DNA of 64,000 nt. Source: Phytopseudomonas straminea. Its GTDB lineage: Bacteria > Pseudomonadota > Gammaproteobacteria > Pseudomonadales > Pseudomonadaceae. The DNA lies in assembly GCF_900112645.1 (NCBI RefSeq), contig NZ_FOMO01000006.1, positions 1 to 64,000 of the forward strand, read 5' to 3'. This document shows, piece after piece, positions 37,035 to 46,246 of the stretch; the stretch's first letter is position 1, and each line of letters starts with the position of its first letter. The notes under the pieces are model-generated. The model saw only the letters and a list, made by a program, of their open reading frames with translations, was not told the origin of the DNA and ran no database searches. The translations under genes were made by a program, and so were the position numbers.

Positions 37035-38414
37035 ATGATTCTGGATATATCCGTCGTCATCCTTTACGCCGCCGGCATGTTGCTGCTCGGCTGGTATGGC
37101 ATGCGCCGCGCGCGCAGCCAGGAAGATTACCTGGTGGCCGGCCGCAACCTCGGCCCGGCCTTCTACATGGGCACAATGGCCGCGACGGTACTCGGCGGCG
37201 CCGCGACCGTCGGCACCGTGCGCCTGGGTTACGTGCACGGCATTTCCGGTTTTTGGCTGTGCGCCGCACTTGGGGCCGGCATCATCGTACTCAACCTGTT
37301 CCTGGCCAAACCGCTGCTCAAGCTGCGCATCTTCACCGTCACCCAGATTCTCGAACGCCGCTACACACCGGCGGCGCGCCAGGCCAGTGCGGTGGTGATG
37401 TTCGCCTACGCACTGATGATCTCGGTGGTCTCGGTGCTGGCCAGCGGCACGGTGCTGCAGGTGCTGTTCGACCTGCCCTTCTGGGCGGCCATCCTGCTGG
37501 CTGGCGGCGTGGTGGTGGTGTATTCGAGCATCGGCGGCATGTGGTCGCTGACCCTCACCGACATCGTGCAGTTCGCGATCAAGACGGTCGGCCTGATGTT
37601 CGTGCTGCTGCCCATCTGCCTGTACCGCGTCGGCGGCTGGGACGCGCTGGCGGCCAAGCTGCCGGACACCGCCTTCAGCCTGACCACCATCGGCTACGAC
37701 ACCATCCTCACCTACTTCCTGATCTACTTTTTCGGCATCCTCATCGGCCAGGACATCTGGCAGCGCGTGTTCACTGCCCGCAACGAGAACGTCGCCCGCG
37801 TAGCCGGCAGCCTGGCCGGCGTGTACTGCGTGATCTACGGGCTGGTCGGCGCGCTGATCGGCATGTGCGCCAAGGTACTGCTGCCGGACCTGGCCAACGC
37901 CAACAACGCCTTCGCCTCCATCGTACAGAGCGCGCTGCCCGACGGCATTCGCGGCCTGGTGATCGCTGCTGCCCTGGCCGCGATGATGTCCACCGCCAGC
38001 GCCGGTCTGCTCGCCGCGTCCACCACGGTGACCGAAGACCTGCTGCCGAAACTGCGCGGCGGTCGCCCTTCGAGCCTGGGCGTCGCCCGCCTGTTCACCC
38101 TGCTCACCGGCCTGCTGGTGCTGGCGATCTCCCTGGTGGTCAGCGACGTGATCGGCGCTCTGACCCTGGCCTACAACCTGCTGGTGGGCGGCATCCTGAT
38201 TCCGATCCTCGGCGCCATCTACTGGAAGCGCGCCACCACCACCGGCGCCATCGCCAGCATGGCCCTGGGTTGCGCCACCGCCCTAGTGTTCATGTTCAAG
38301 GATGGCCTGGAAGCCAATACGCCGATCTACTACAGCCTGGCAGTCGGCCTGCTGGCCTTCGTGATCGGCAGCCTGCTGACCCGCCCACAGGCGCGAGCTG
38401 CCAGCCTCGCCTGA
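37035..38414 (+). CDS. Sodium:solute symporter (SSS family)
   Basis: 459 aa with about 12-13 membrane helices. SSS features are RARSQEDYLVAGRNLGPAF, the glycine-rich TM1-2 region ATVLGGAATVG, and the sodium-site helix AAALAAMMSTASAGLLAASTTVTEDL. It is the second transporter of the gbu cluster; its substrate is unknown and may be arginine-derived or a related organic acid. Confidence 0.88.
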   Translation: MILDISVVILYAAGMLLLGWYGMRRARSQEDYLVAGRNLGPAFYMGTMAATVLGGAATVGTVRLGYVHGISGFWLCAALGAGIIVLNLFLAKPLLKLRIFTVTQILERRYTPAARQASAVVMFAYALMISVVSVLASGTVLQVLFDLPFWAAILLAGGVVVVYSSIGGMWSLTLTDIVQFAIKTVGLMFVLLPICLYRVGGWDALAAKLPDTAFSLTTIGYDTILTYFLIYFFGILIGQDIWQRVFTARNENVARVAGSLAGVYCVIYGLVGALIGMCAKVLLPDLANANNAFASIVQSALPDGIRGLVIAAALAAMMSTASAGLLAASTTVTEDLLPKLRGGRPSSLGVARLFTLLTGLLVLAISLVVSDVIGALTLAYNLLVGGILIPILGAIYWKRATTTGAIASMALGCATALVFMFKDGLEANTPIYYSLAVGLLAFVIGSLLTRPQARAASLA

Positions 38415-38422
38415 CCCCGTTA

Positions 38423-38450
38423 CAGGTGCCGGCGCTGCTACCGGCACCTG
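38423..38450. other. Intercistronic hairpin
   Basis: Perfect 10-bp stem CAGGTGCCGG/CCGGCACCTG with an 8-base loop just after the symporter stop and before the decarboxylase. It lacks a T tract, so it may be an RNA-stability element or a weak terminator. Confidence 0.55.
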
Positions 38451-38474
38451 CAAATCCATCAGCAAGGAGCCAGC

Positions 38475-40076
38475 ATGACCACCTGTGGTGAATTTCTCGT
38501 CAAGCAACTCCAGGCCTGGGACGTCGACACCGTGTTCGGCATTCCCGGCGTGCACACCATCGAGCTGTACCGCGGCCTGCCGGGCAGCGGCATCCGCCAC
38601 ATCACCCCGCGCCACGAGCAGGGCGCGGGCTTCATGGCCGACGGCTATGCGCGCGTTTCCGGCAAGCCCGGTGTGTGCTTCATCATCACCGGGCCGGGCA
38701 TGACCAATATCGCCACGGCCATGGGTCAGGCCTATGCCGATTCGATCCCGATGCTGGTAATCTCCAGCGTCAACGAACGCGAGCGCCTGGGCCGTGGCAA
38801 CGGCTACCTGCACGAGTTGCCGGATCAGCGTGCTTTGGTGGCCGGCGTCGCCGCCTTCAGCCATACGCTGATGAGCGTCGACGAATTGCCCGACGTGCTG
38901 GCCCGCGCCTTCGCGGTATTCGATGGCGGGCGGCCACGGCCGGTGCATATCGAACTGCCGCTGGACGTGATCACCGCATCCGCCGACCACCTGAGCGTGC
39001 AGCCGCGCGTTACAGCTCCGCGCCCCGCACCGCAGGCCGATTTGATCCGGCAGGCGGCGCAGCACCTGAGTCAGGCCCAGCGCCGGCTGCTGCTGATCGG
39101 CGGCGGCTGCGTGAACGAGCCCGATGCGGTGCGCCGCCTGGCCGAGGCGCTGGATGCACCGACCGCGCTGACCATCAACGCCAAGGGCCTGCTGCCGACA
39201 GCGCATCCGCTGCTGATTGGCAGCAACCAGTCGCTGCCGCCGGTACGCCAACTGGCGCAGGACGCCGATGTGGTGCTGGCTATTGGTACCGAACTGGGCG
39301 AAACCGATTACGACGTGGTATTCGACGGCAACTTCAGGATCAGCGGCGAACTAATCCGTGTCGATATCGACGCCGAGCAGTTGCAGCGCAATCACGCGCC
39401 GGCATTGGCGATCAACAGTGACGCCGGCCTGGCCATCGAAGCGCTTCTGAAGCAATTGCCGCAACGCGAGCGCGACGAACACAGCAGCGGCGCCAAGCGC
39501 GCATGCGCAGTTCGCCAGCAGCTGGCTGACGAATTCACTGGCTGGGCGCACTACCGTCGCCTGTTCGACTGCATCCTCGAAGTACTGCCAGAAGCGCGCT
39601 TCGTCGGTGACTCGACGCAAACCGTGTACAGCGGCAACCATGTGGTCGAACTGGACGGCCCGCGTCGCTGGTTCAACGCCTCCACCGGCTACGGCACTTT
39701 GGGCTATGGCCTGCCGGCGGCCATAGGCGCTCGGCTGGCCGAACCGACCCGCCCGGTGATCAGCCTGATGGGCGACGGCGGCATCCAGTTCACCCTGCCG
39801 GAGCTGGCCAGCGCCGTGGAAGCGCGGGTCGGCATCATCGTGCTGCTGTGGAACAATCAGGGCTATGGCGAGATAAAGCGCTACATGGAGCGCCGCGACA
39901 TCACCCCACTGGGCGTCGACATCTACACCCCAGACTTTTTGACCATCGCCCGCGGCTTCGGCTGCCTGGCCGAACGCGCCCGCGACCACGCACACCTGCA
40001 AAGCCTGCTGCGTGAGGCACCAAGCGACCGGCCACTGCTGATCGAAATCGCCGAGGCGCCACCGTTCGCGCCGTAA
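38475..40076 (+). CDS. Thiamine-diphosphate-dependent decarboxylase, probable 2-ketoarginine decarboxylase type
   Basis: 533 aa of the acetolactate-synthase/pyruvate-decarboxylase superfamily. Catalytic glutamate in RHEQGAGFMADGYAR; diphosphate/Mg motif GDGGIQFTLPEL followed by WNNQGYGEI. The 2-ketoarginine decarboxylase (AruI-like) reaction would make 4-guanidinobutyraldehyde, one step before the substrate of GbuA, which fits this cluster, but the specificity is inference; other 2-oxo-acid decarboxylases remain possible. Confidence 0.82.
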   Translation: MTTCGEFLVKQLQAWDVDTVFGIPGVHTIELYRGLPGSGIRHITPRHEQGAGFMADGYARVSGKPGVCFIITGPGMTNIATAMGQAYADSIPMLVISSVNERERLGRGNGYLHELPDQRALVAGVAAFSHTLMSVDELPDVLARAFAVFDGGRPRPVHIELPLDVITASADHLSVQPRVTAPRPAPQADLIRQAAQHLSQAQRRLLLIGGGCVNEPDAVRRLAEALDAPTALTINAKGLLPTAHPLLIGSNQSLPPVRQLAQDADVVLAIGTELGETDYDVVFDGNFRISGELIRVDIDAEQLQRNHAPALAINSDAGLAIEALLKQLPQRERDEHSSGAKRACAVRQQLADEFTGWAHYRRLFDCILEVLPEARFVGDSTQTVYSGNHVVELDGPRRWFNASTGYGTLGYGLPAAIGARLAEPTRPVISLMGDGGIQFTLPELASAVEARVGIIVLLWNNQGYGEIKRYMERRDITPLGVDIYTPDFLTIARGFGCLAERARDHAHLQSLLREAPSDRPLLIEIAEAPPFAP

Positions 40077-40093
40077 AAGCACAGCACCGGTCG

Positions 40094-42628
40094 CTACTTG
40101 CGCGGCTTCGCCCGCGCCGTCGGCTCGGCGATCAACGGATCGTCGGGCCAGTAGTGTTTCGGGTAGCGGCCCTTCAAGTCCTTCTTCACCTCGGCGTAGG
40201 TGGTGCGCCAGAAGTTGGCTAGATCCTGGGTAACCTGCACTGGCCGCCGCGCCGGGGACAACAAGTGCAGCAGCACCTGCTGACGACCATTGGCGATGCG
40301 CGGCGTTTCGGCCAGGCCGAACAGTTCCTGCAAGCGCACCGCCAGCACCGGCGGATGTTCGCTGTAATCCACACCAATACGCGAGCCGGACGGCACGCCG
40401 ATGCTGCGCGGCGCCCACTCGTCCAGGCGCTGGGGCAGCGGCCAGGGCAGCAGGGTTTGCAGCATGGCGTGCAGGTCGAGATTGGCGAAGTGACTGAGCC
40501 GGGTGACCTTGCCCAGGTAAGGCGCCAGCCAGGTTTCCAGCGTGGCCAGCAGCGCCGCATCCGATACATCCGGCCATTCGCTGCCGGCCTGGGTTTGCAG
40601 ATCGAGCCCGCGCAGCAGCATCACCCGCGCCTGCCACTGGCGCAGCTCTGGCGTCCACGGCAGCAGCGCCAGGCCCTTGCGCCGCACCAGACCGAGCAGC
40701 GCCGTAGTGCGCGCCTCGGCATCCAGCCCTGGGAGCGCCTCGCTGCTGAGCACAAGATCACCGACCTTGTGCTGTCGCTCGGCGCGCAGCACGCCTTCGC
40801 GCTCGTCCCATTCGAGCAGATCCAGGCTGCTCACCTGCTCGACCAGCACCGACTCGAACAGCGCCGGCTCCAGCTCCGCGGCCAGGTAGATGCGCTCCTC
40901 GCGCTGGCCGTGGCGGCTGCCCAGGTCGGCAACCACCAGCCAGCTGTGCTTCATCAGAGCATCGGCTTCGCCAAACTGCGCGGCACGCCCGTTGGCCAGG
41001 CGATATTCGGCGCCGCCCTCGCGGCGCTGGCGGGCGATGCGGTCCGGGTAGGCGAATGCCAGCAACGCGCCCAACCAGCGGCCGTGTTCGGGATCGCCCA
41101 CCGGCTCGCTGACCGGCACCCGGCGCAGATACCCCTGAAACTGTTTGGCCAATTGCCGAGCCCGTTGCACGCCACCCTGAGCACCGCGCGCAGCCCAGCT
41201 CTCACCCGACAGCAGCGCTAGGCGGCTATGCAGGTCGGCACCGGCGCCACGCAAGATGTCGCGTTCGCCCAACAGTGCCGCCAGGTCACTGGCCAACTCG
41301 CCGAGGCCCAAGGCCTGGCCACGTAATAACAGATGAGCGATACGCGGATGGGCCGGCAGCTCGGCCATGGCCTGGCCGTGAGCAGTCAACACGCCACGTT
41401 CGTCGAGGGCGCCGAGGCGCTGCAACAGGTCACGCGCCTGGGCGTAGGCGGCAGAGGGCGGCGGGTCGAGCCAGACCAGCTCGTCCACCTCGACGCCCCA
41501 TCGGGCCAACTGCAGCGCCAGGCCGGCCAGGTCGGCCTGCAGAATTTCCGCCGCGGAATACGCTGGCAATTGTTCGTGCTGTGCCTGGGACCACAGCCGG
41601 TAACACGCCCCGGGTTGCAGACGCCCCGCACGGCCAGCCCGCTGAGTGGCCGAGGCGCGGGAAATACGCGCGGTATCCAGGCGCGTCATGCCGCTGCCCG
41701 GGTCGAAACGCGGCACGCGCGCCAGGCCGGCGTCGACCACTACGCGCACGCCATCGATGGTCAGGCTGGTCTCGGCGATGTTGGTGGCCAGCACCACCTT
41801 GCGCAGCCCGGCCGGCGCCGGCTCGATGGCCGCGCGCTGGGCCGACAGTTCCAGCTCGCCATGCAGCGGGCAGACGCGCACGTCGCTGCGCCCGGCCAGC
41901 GTTTCGTCCAGTTGTTCGGCCACGCGGCGAATCTCCGCCTGGCCGGGCAGGAACACCAGCAGGCTGCCGGGCTCGTCGTCCAGCGCCTGCAAAACGGTTT
42001 GCAGCACCCTCGGCTCGAGCCACTCGCCGGCCTGCCAGGGCGCGTCCCAGCGAATGTCCACCGGGTACGTGCGCCCTTCGCTGCGCAGCACCGGCGCGTC
42101 ATCGAGCAAACCAGCCAGGCGCTCGCCTTCCAGGGTCGCGGACATCAGCAACACCTTGAGCGGCGCCTCGCCACTGTCAGCGCCGCGAAACATCGCCCGG
42201 CCATTTAGGGTCAGCGCCAGGGCCAGATCGGCATCCAGGCTGCGTTCGTGGAATTCGTCGAAGATCACCAGGCCCACGCCTTCCAGCGCCGGGTCGTCCT
42301 GCAGGCGCCGAGCGAGAATGCCCTCGGTGACCACCTCGATGCGCGTGCTGGGGCCGACCTTGCTGTCCAGGCGGATGCGATAGCCCACCGTCTCGCCGAC
42401 CTTCTCACCCAGCTCGCTGGCCAGCCGCTCGGCAGCGGCGCGGGCGGCCAGGCGCCGCGGTTCGAGCATGATGATCCGTTGCCCGGCCAGCCACGGCTGA
42501 TCGAGCACGGCCAGCGGCACGCGGGTGGTTTTGCCGGCACCGGGCGGCGCCTCGAGCACCACTTCATCGCGGTCGGCTAGGGCGCGGCACAGGTCAGGCA
42601 GCAGGGAATCGATCGGCAGGGTGTTCAT
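40094..42628 (-). CDS. hrpB: ATP-dependent helicase HrpB
   Basis: 844 aa, full length. DEAH-type helicase: motif I EAPPGAGKTTRVP, motif II in IFDEFHERSLDAD, motif III SATLEG, motif VI near SATQRAGRAGR, then the winged-helix/ratchet region and an HrpB-specific C-terminal domain (RSIGVPSGSRIGVDYSEHPPVLAVRLQELFG). Its RNA target is unknown. It is convergent with the decarboxylase gene. Confidence 0.95.
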   Translation of the reverse strand: MNTLPIDSLLPDLCRALADRDEVVLEAPPGAGKTTRVPLAVLDQPWLAGQRIIMLEPRRLAARAAAERLASELGEKVGETVGYRIRLDSKVGPSTRIEVVTEGILARRLQDDPALEGVGLVIFDEFHERSLDADLALALTLNGRAMFRGADSGEAPLKVLLMSATLEGERLAGLLDDAPVLRSEGRTYPVDIRWDAPWQAGEWLEPRVLQTVLQALDDEPGSLLVFLPGQAEIRRVAEQLDETLAGRSDVRVCPLHGELELSAQRAAIEPAPAGLRKVVLATNIAETSLTIDGVRVVVDAGLARVPRFDPGSGMTRLDTARISRASATQRAGRAGRLQPGACYRLWSQAQHEQLPAYSAAEILQADLAGLALQLARWGVEVDELVWLDPPPSAAYAQARDLLQRLGALDERGVLTAHGQAMAELPAHPRIAHLLLRGQALGLGELASDLAALLGERDILRGAGADLHSRLALLSGESWAARGAQGGVQRARQLAKQFQGYLRRVPVSEPVGDPEHGRWLGALLAFAYPDRIARQRREGGAEYRLANGRAAQFGEADALMKHSWLVVADLGSRHGQREERIYLAAELEPALFESVLVEQVSSLDLLEWDEREGVLRAERQHKVGDLVLSSEALPGLDAEARTTALLGLVRRKGLALLPWTPELRQWQARVMLLRGLDLQTQAGSEWPDVSDAALLATLETWLAPYLGKVTRLSHFANLDLHAMLQTLLPWPLPQRLDEWAPRSIGVPSGSRIGVDYSEHPPVLAVRLQELFGLAETPRIANGRQQVLLHLLSPARRPVQVTQDLANFWRTTYAEVKKDLKGRYPKHYWPDDPLIAEPTARAKPRK

Positions 42629-42779
42629 CGGGACTCCATTTCAGGCTGGCGATTATAACGGCGAACCGCCGCCCTGCTTGCCCTGTCTTATACCGTCGAA
42701 AGCTGCGAATTGCTGCGCCACAGCAGCTTTGCCATGCTCGCCTTGCTATAGTGGCGTCCACTTTTTCTGGAGGTGCTCG

Positions 42780-43199
42780 ATGCGCACGAAATCCCGCGTT
42801 ATCGGCGGCGTTCTCGCCGTTACATTGGTCACTCAACTGTCTGCCTGCGGCACCATCTTCTTTCCGGACCGCCGCGGCCAGATCGAAGGCCGCGTCGACC
42901 CCCTGGTCGTCGGTCTGGACGCCATCGGCATTCTCTTTTACGTGATTCCCGGCCTGATTGCCTTTGGTATCGACTTCGCCACCGGCGCCATCTACCTGCC
43001 AGGCGGCACTACCGCGCAGGTGGACACCCAGTCGCTCAAGGACGTGGTGGACGCCGACGGCAAGGTCGACAATGCCAAGCTCAAGGCGCTGATCGAAACC
43101 CAGACTGGCCACAACCTGCCGCTCGACGACCCGCGCCTGATCCAGCACAGCGGTAGCGCTGAACAGCTGGCGGCTTACGGTCTGCGCCCTTCCGCCTAA
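42780..43199 (+). CDS. Small lipoprotein
   Basis: 139 aa. A signal sequence with lipobox LSAC (cysteine near residue 23) is followed by one or two hydrophobic segments (VGLDAIGILFYVIPGLIAFGIDFATGAIYLP) and a soluble helical C-terminus. The family is conserved in Pseudomonas, sometimes misnamed after unrelated enzymes; its role is unknown. CTGGAGG stands upstream of the ATG. Confidence 0.8.
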   Translation: MRTKSRVIGGVLAVTLVTQLSACGTIFFPDRRGQIEGRVDPLVVGLDAIGILFYVIPGLIAFGIDFATGAIYLPGGTTAQVDTQSLKDVVDADGKVDNAKLKALIETQTGHNLPLDDPRLIQHSGSAEQLAAYGLRPSA

Positions 43200-43252
43200 C
43201 GCCCCCCGGCCCGTCAGCAATGACGGGCTCAGCTTAACCCCATGGATCGCCC

Positions 43253-44122
43253 ATGACCCTCGACCGCCAGCACGCCCGCCTGATGCGCCAGGCCACCGCT
43301 GCAGCGCTCTGCGTGGCACTGACCCTGGTGCTCTGCAAGGCCATCGCCTGGTGGGCCAGCGGCTCGGTCAGCCTGCTCGCCGGCCTGACCGACTCGCTGC
43401 TCGACAGCGCCGCCTCGCTGCTCAACCTGATCGCCGTGAACATCGCCCTGCGCCCTGCCGACGATGATCACCGTTACGGCCATGGCAAGGCCGAAGCTCT
43501 TGCTGGTTTGGGCCAAGCGCTGTTCATCGGTGCCAGTGCCATCCTGGTTGCCGTGCAGGGTTTCGAGCGCTTGCGCCAGCCCGAGCCATTGACCGCCCAG
43601 GCGCTCGGCATCGCAGTTATGCTGCTGTCCATGGTGCTGACCGTCGCCCTGCTGATGTTCCAGCATCACGTGGTGCGCAAGACCGGCTCCACCGCGATCC
43701 ACGCTGACTCGCTGCACTACCGCTCCGACCTGCTGCTCAACGGCGGCATCCTCCTCGCCCTGCTGCTCGCCTATCTGGGCTGGCAACAGGGCGATGCGCT
43801 GTTCGCCATCGGCATCGCCGCCTACATTCTATGGAGCGCGGTGAGCATTGCCCGCCAGTCGGTCAGTGTGCTGATGGACCAGGAACTGGCCCCCGACGTC
43901 AGCACCCGCATGAGCGAGCTGGCCTGCGCCGTACCTGGCGTCATCGGCATCCACGACCTGCGTACACGCCTCTCCGGTACCCGCTGGTTCGTGCAACTGC
44001 ACGTCGACCTGCCCGGCAACCTCACCCTCACCGAAGCCCACGCACTGTGCGAGCAGGTGGAAGATGCCATCCGCGGTGAATTCGCTCAGGCCGAAGTGCT
44101 GGTGCATGCCGACCCGGCCTAA
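43253..44122 (+). CDS. Cation diffusion facilitator (FieF/AitP-type metal exporter)
   Basis: 289 aa, six membrane helices plus a cytoplasmic C-terminal domain. The metal-site residues are in LTDSLLDSAASLLN and IHADSLHYRSDLLLN; DDDHRYGHGKAEALAGL is the inter-helix signature. The DxxxD/HxxxD arrangement is that of FieF-like pumps that export Fe(II), Co(II) or Zn(II). The exact ion is not certain. Confidence 0.9.
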   Translation: MTLDRQHARLMRQATAAALCVALTLVLCKAIAWWASGSVSLLAGLTDSLLDSAASLLNLIAVNIALRPADDDHRYGHGKAEALAGLGQALFIGASAILVAVQGFERLRQPEPLTAQALGIAVMLLSMVLTVALLMFQHHVVRKTGSTAIHADSLHYRSDLLLNGGILLALLLAYLGWQQGDALFAIGIAAYILWSAVSIARQSVSVLMDQELAPDVSTRMSELACAVPGVIGIHDLRTRLSGTRWFVQLHVDLPGNLTLTEAHALCEQVEDAIRGEFAQAEVLVHADPA

Positions 44123-44291
44123 CCGCACCGTTTTGTGGCAGGCGATGCGCTACCAGAAAAACACTGAACCGTCATTGCGAAAGGCCAGTCAGCTTCACTA
44201 AGCCCAAACGATTTGGGCGGGACGCTCCCGGCTCTCCTCACCCTCAACCAGGGCGGCACCGGGAATCTATTCGTGATGAGAGGATTACCAC

Positions 44292-44567
44292 ATGAAGCGC
44301 GTATCCATGTTCGTCATTGCCGCCGTACTGGCCGCACCGGCCTTCGCAGCTGATGACCTGTGCACCGTCAACCTGCAGAAACTCGACAACGCCATGACCA
44401 CCAAACCGGTGGTGGCCGAGCCCCTCAAGCAGCAGGTCGAGGAAGCCAAGAAACAAGCCACCGATGCTCAGGCAGCCGGCGACCTGAAGACCTGCGGCAC
44501 CCACGCTCAGCGTGCCCTGCAGCTGCTCAACGCGCCGAGTGAAGACGGCAACAGCGCTGATAGCTGA
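44292..44567 (+). CDS. Small periplasmic protein, function unknown
   Basis: 91 aa with signal peptide MKRVSMFVIAAVLAAPAFA and a helical mature part with two cysteines (LCTVNLQKLD and LKTCGTHAQRAL) and an Ala/Gln/Lys-rich middle. It is a known Pseudomonas type of small helical envelope protein without assigned function. GAGAGGAT precedes the ATG. Confidence 0.78.
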   Translation: MKRVSMFVIAAVLAAPAFAADDLCTVNLQKLDNAMTTKPVVAEPLKQQVEEAKKQATDAQAAGDLKTCGTHAQRALQLLNAPSEDGNSADS

Positions 44568-44575
44568 CCATGACA

Positions 44576-44601
44576 CAGGCCGGTTCCAGACCGGCCTGTT
44601 T
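44576..44601 (+). terminator. Terminator of the small periplasmic protein gene
   Basis: Perfect 9-bp stem CAGGCCGGT (44576-44584) with ACCGGCCTG (44590-44598), 5-base loop, then TTTG. Confidence 0.8.
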
Positions 44602-44672
44602 GCGAGCGCGCCGTGTCGCCCGGGTCGACGCCACGAACCCTTTTGGCGTACACTGCGCATCTCGCAAGTTTC

Positions 44673-45064
44673 GGGGCCGATTAGGATTCGACGCCGGTGG
44701 CGAAGCTCGAGGTGCATGCCGACTTGGTAACAGAAGTCGTAAATCCACTGTTGCAACTTTCTATAGTTGCCAATGACGAAAACTACGAGGGCTACGCTCT
44801 CGCTGCGTAAGCGGCGCGACTAGTCCTTCTGGTAGCTTCGGCTCCAGCGATCACTAGGGGATGCCTGTAAACCCGAAGTGATTGTCATGCAGAACAGGAT
44901 CGCCGCGTAGTACGTTGTGGACGAAGTGGCTAAAACTTACACAACTCGCCCAAAGCACCCTGCCCGTCGGGCGGCTGAGGGTTAACTCAATAGACACGGC
45001 TAAGCATGTAGTACCGACAGTGGAGAACTGGCGGACGGGGGTTCAAATCCCCCCGGCTCCACCA
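44673..45064 (+). ncRNA. ssrA: Transfer-messenger RNA (tmRNA)
   Basis: 392 nt. The 5' end GGGGCCGATTAGGATTCGAC and the 3' end with TTCAAATCCCCCCGGCTCC ACCA form the tRNA-Ala-like acceptor; GGGGCCG pairs with CGGCTCC, and CCA is encoded. The tag reading frame begins at GCC 44769 and encodes ANDENYEGYALAA before TAA at 44808-44810. tmRNA with SmpB frees stalled ribosomes and tags nascent chains for proteolysis. The 3' end is used as the attachment site of the elements to the right. Confidence 0.97.
45042..45064 (+). repeat. Attachment site 1 (left end of element A) within tmRNA
   Basis: The last 23 bases of tmRNA recur exactly at 59030-59052, and the last 15 again at 63218-63232. Insertion next to it keeps tmRNA intact, a common strategy of integrative elements. 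Confidence 0.85.
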
Positions 45065-45067
45065 AAT

Positions 45068-45105
45068 AAACCCCTGATTTTCCTAGCGAAAGTCAGGGGT
45101 TTTTC
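45068..45105 (+). terminator. Terminator downstream of tmRNA
   Basis: CCCCTGA (45071-45077) pairs with TCAGGGG (45093-45099), extended by TTTC/GAAA inside, followed by TTTTTC. Nearly the same sequence lies at 63235-63273, so one copy belongs to an element and the other to the original chromosome. Confidence 0.85.
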
Positions 45106-45110
45106 TTTGA

Positions 45111-45128
45111 GTGTCGACAAAGTGTCGA
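45111..45128 (+). repeat. Candidate arm-type integrase sites at the left end of element A
   Basis: GTGTCGA occurs at 45111-45117 and 45122-45128. The same pair recurs at the right end (58905-58911 and 58915-58921) in the same orientation and nearly the same spacing, as expected of arm sites for the element A integrase. Confidence 0.5.
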
Positions 45129-45163
45129 AACCTTAACGCAGTCCAATCGGGATAGATGGATTC

Positions 45164-46246
45164 ATGGAAGATAAGAAAAAGCTGGCAACAGAGCAAAGCG
45201 ACAGCCTAGATAACTTTATCCAGCTAATAAGAGCAAATTTAAAATCCATCATAAAAGTGGCACCAATAACCATTGGTTTTTCCCTCTTCCTGATTTATTT
45301 TTGCGAATATCAGTTCTTCCCAAGCTTTGACCTTTTCTCACTAGGATCATTATTAGTTTCTGCATCTGTATTAGGACTCGCAGTGTTCTTAGCCATAACA
45401 CTAGGAACCTGCATACCTGGGTTACTGTGGGCTGATGTTTTCTTCAAAGACAAGGAAGTTAGAGATGAGCTTGGCTACTTCCTACCAAAAGACGAAAAGA
45501 ATGAGCGGCTAGCAAATACAACATTCATTCGGTCTTATTTTCTTTGGCCGACAACGTTATGCTCATGCACTATTATTTACGTCCTATTTAGCGACAATGA
45601 CTATGCTAGCTACTTCATTGCACTGCCTCTACTAGCATGTTTAGTTTTGGCATTAGAATTAAGTTCCCGATACAAGCTATCGGGTACAAGTTTAGTAAAA
45701 TTCATACTCGCAAGCACGATGGCATACACGCTCGCAACCATCATAAGCCTAGCGGTGGGCATCTTCAGCGTAGAAACCCATTTACCTGAGGGCTCCGACT
45801 TCTCTCAGATTATGTTGCTGATCCTAATAGCACTTACAATGAATATTGTATTTGCAACCTGCGCAATCTCACTCCAAAACCTAAAAAACAGTCAAACAAT
45901 ATTTTTCAGCACATTATTTTCACTACTCTTGTCGCTCGGAAACAACCTATGGGGAATATTACCAGAAGGTATAGCGAGGATACTTGGCGTCGGAAATTAT
46001 ATCGCACAGGAAATTCACGTGAGCGGCAACCCTTGCGAAATCAAAACAATACCTTGGAAACAAGGCGAAAATGGATTATGCACGTTAGAGAATACAAAAA
46101 TAATATGGAGCCTCGGAGATACATACAGAATAAGAATCTCGATAAGTGAGAAACTGATAGACGTAAGCATACCAACCGGTGATGTGATTTCAGTAATCAA
46201 GTCTGCTGAAAGGGATAAGAAATCGGCAACCCGGGACCAAAGTTAA
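45164..46246 (+). CDS. Multi-pass membrane protein, element A cargo, function unknown
   Basis: 360 aa with about seven to eight hydrophobic helices (for example VAPITIGFSLFLIYFCEY, ITLGTCIPGLLWADVFF, LILIALTMNIVFATCAI), followed by a soluble C-terminal domain of about 80 residues with two cysteines (NPCEIKTI, GLCTLENT). Its codons and base composition are far more AT-rich than the host chromosome, a sign of transfer. It lies between the attachment site and the integrase and overlaps the convergent integrase end by 50 bases. I recognise no family; a lysogenic-conversion or defence role is only inference. Confidence 0.75.
   Translation: MEDKKKLATEQSDSLDNFIQLIRANLKSIIKVAPITIGFSLFLIYFCEYQFFPSFDLFSLGSLLVSASVLGLAVFLAITLGTCIPGLLWADVFFKDKEVRDELGYFLPKDEKNERLANTTFIRSYFLWPTTLCSCTIIYVLFSDNDYASYFIALPLLACLVLALELSSRYKLSGTSLVKFILASTMAYTLATIISLAVGIFSVETHLPEGSDFSQIMLLILIALTMNIVFATCAISLQNLKNSQTIFFSTLFSLLLSLGNNLWGILPEGIARILGVGNYIAQEIHVSGNPCEIKTIPWKQGENGLCTLENTKIIWSLGDTYRIRISISEKLIDVSIPTGDVISVIKSAERDKKSATRDQS

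Noticed and set aside
39351..40658. 435-aa minus-strand frame across the decarboxylase and the end of hrpB
   Set aside because: It overlaps two well-supported genes and has no recognisable domain.
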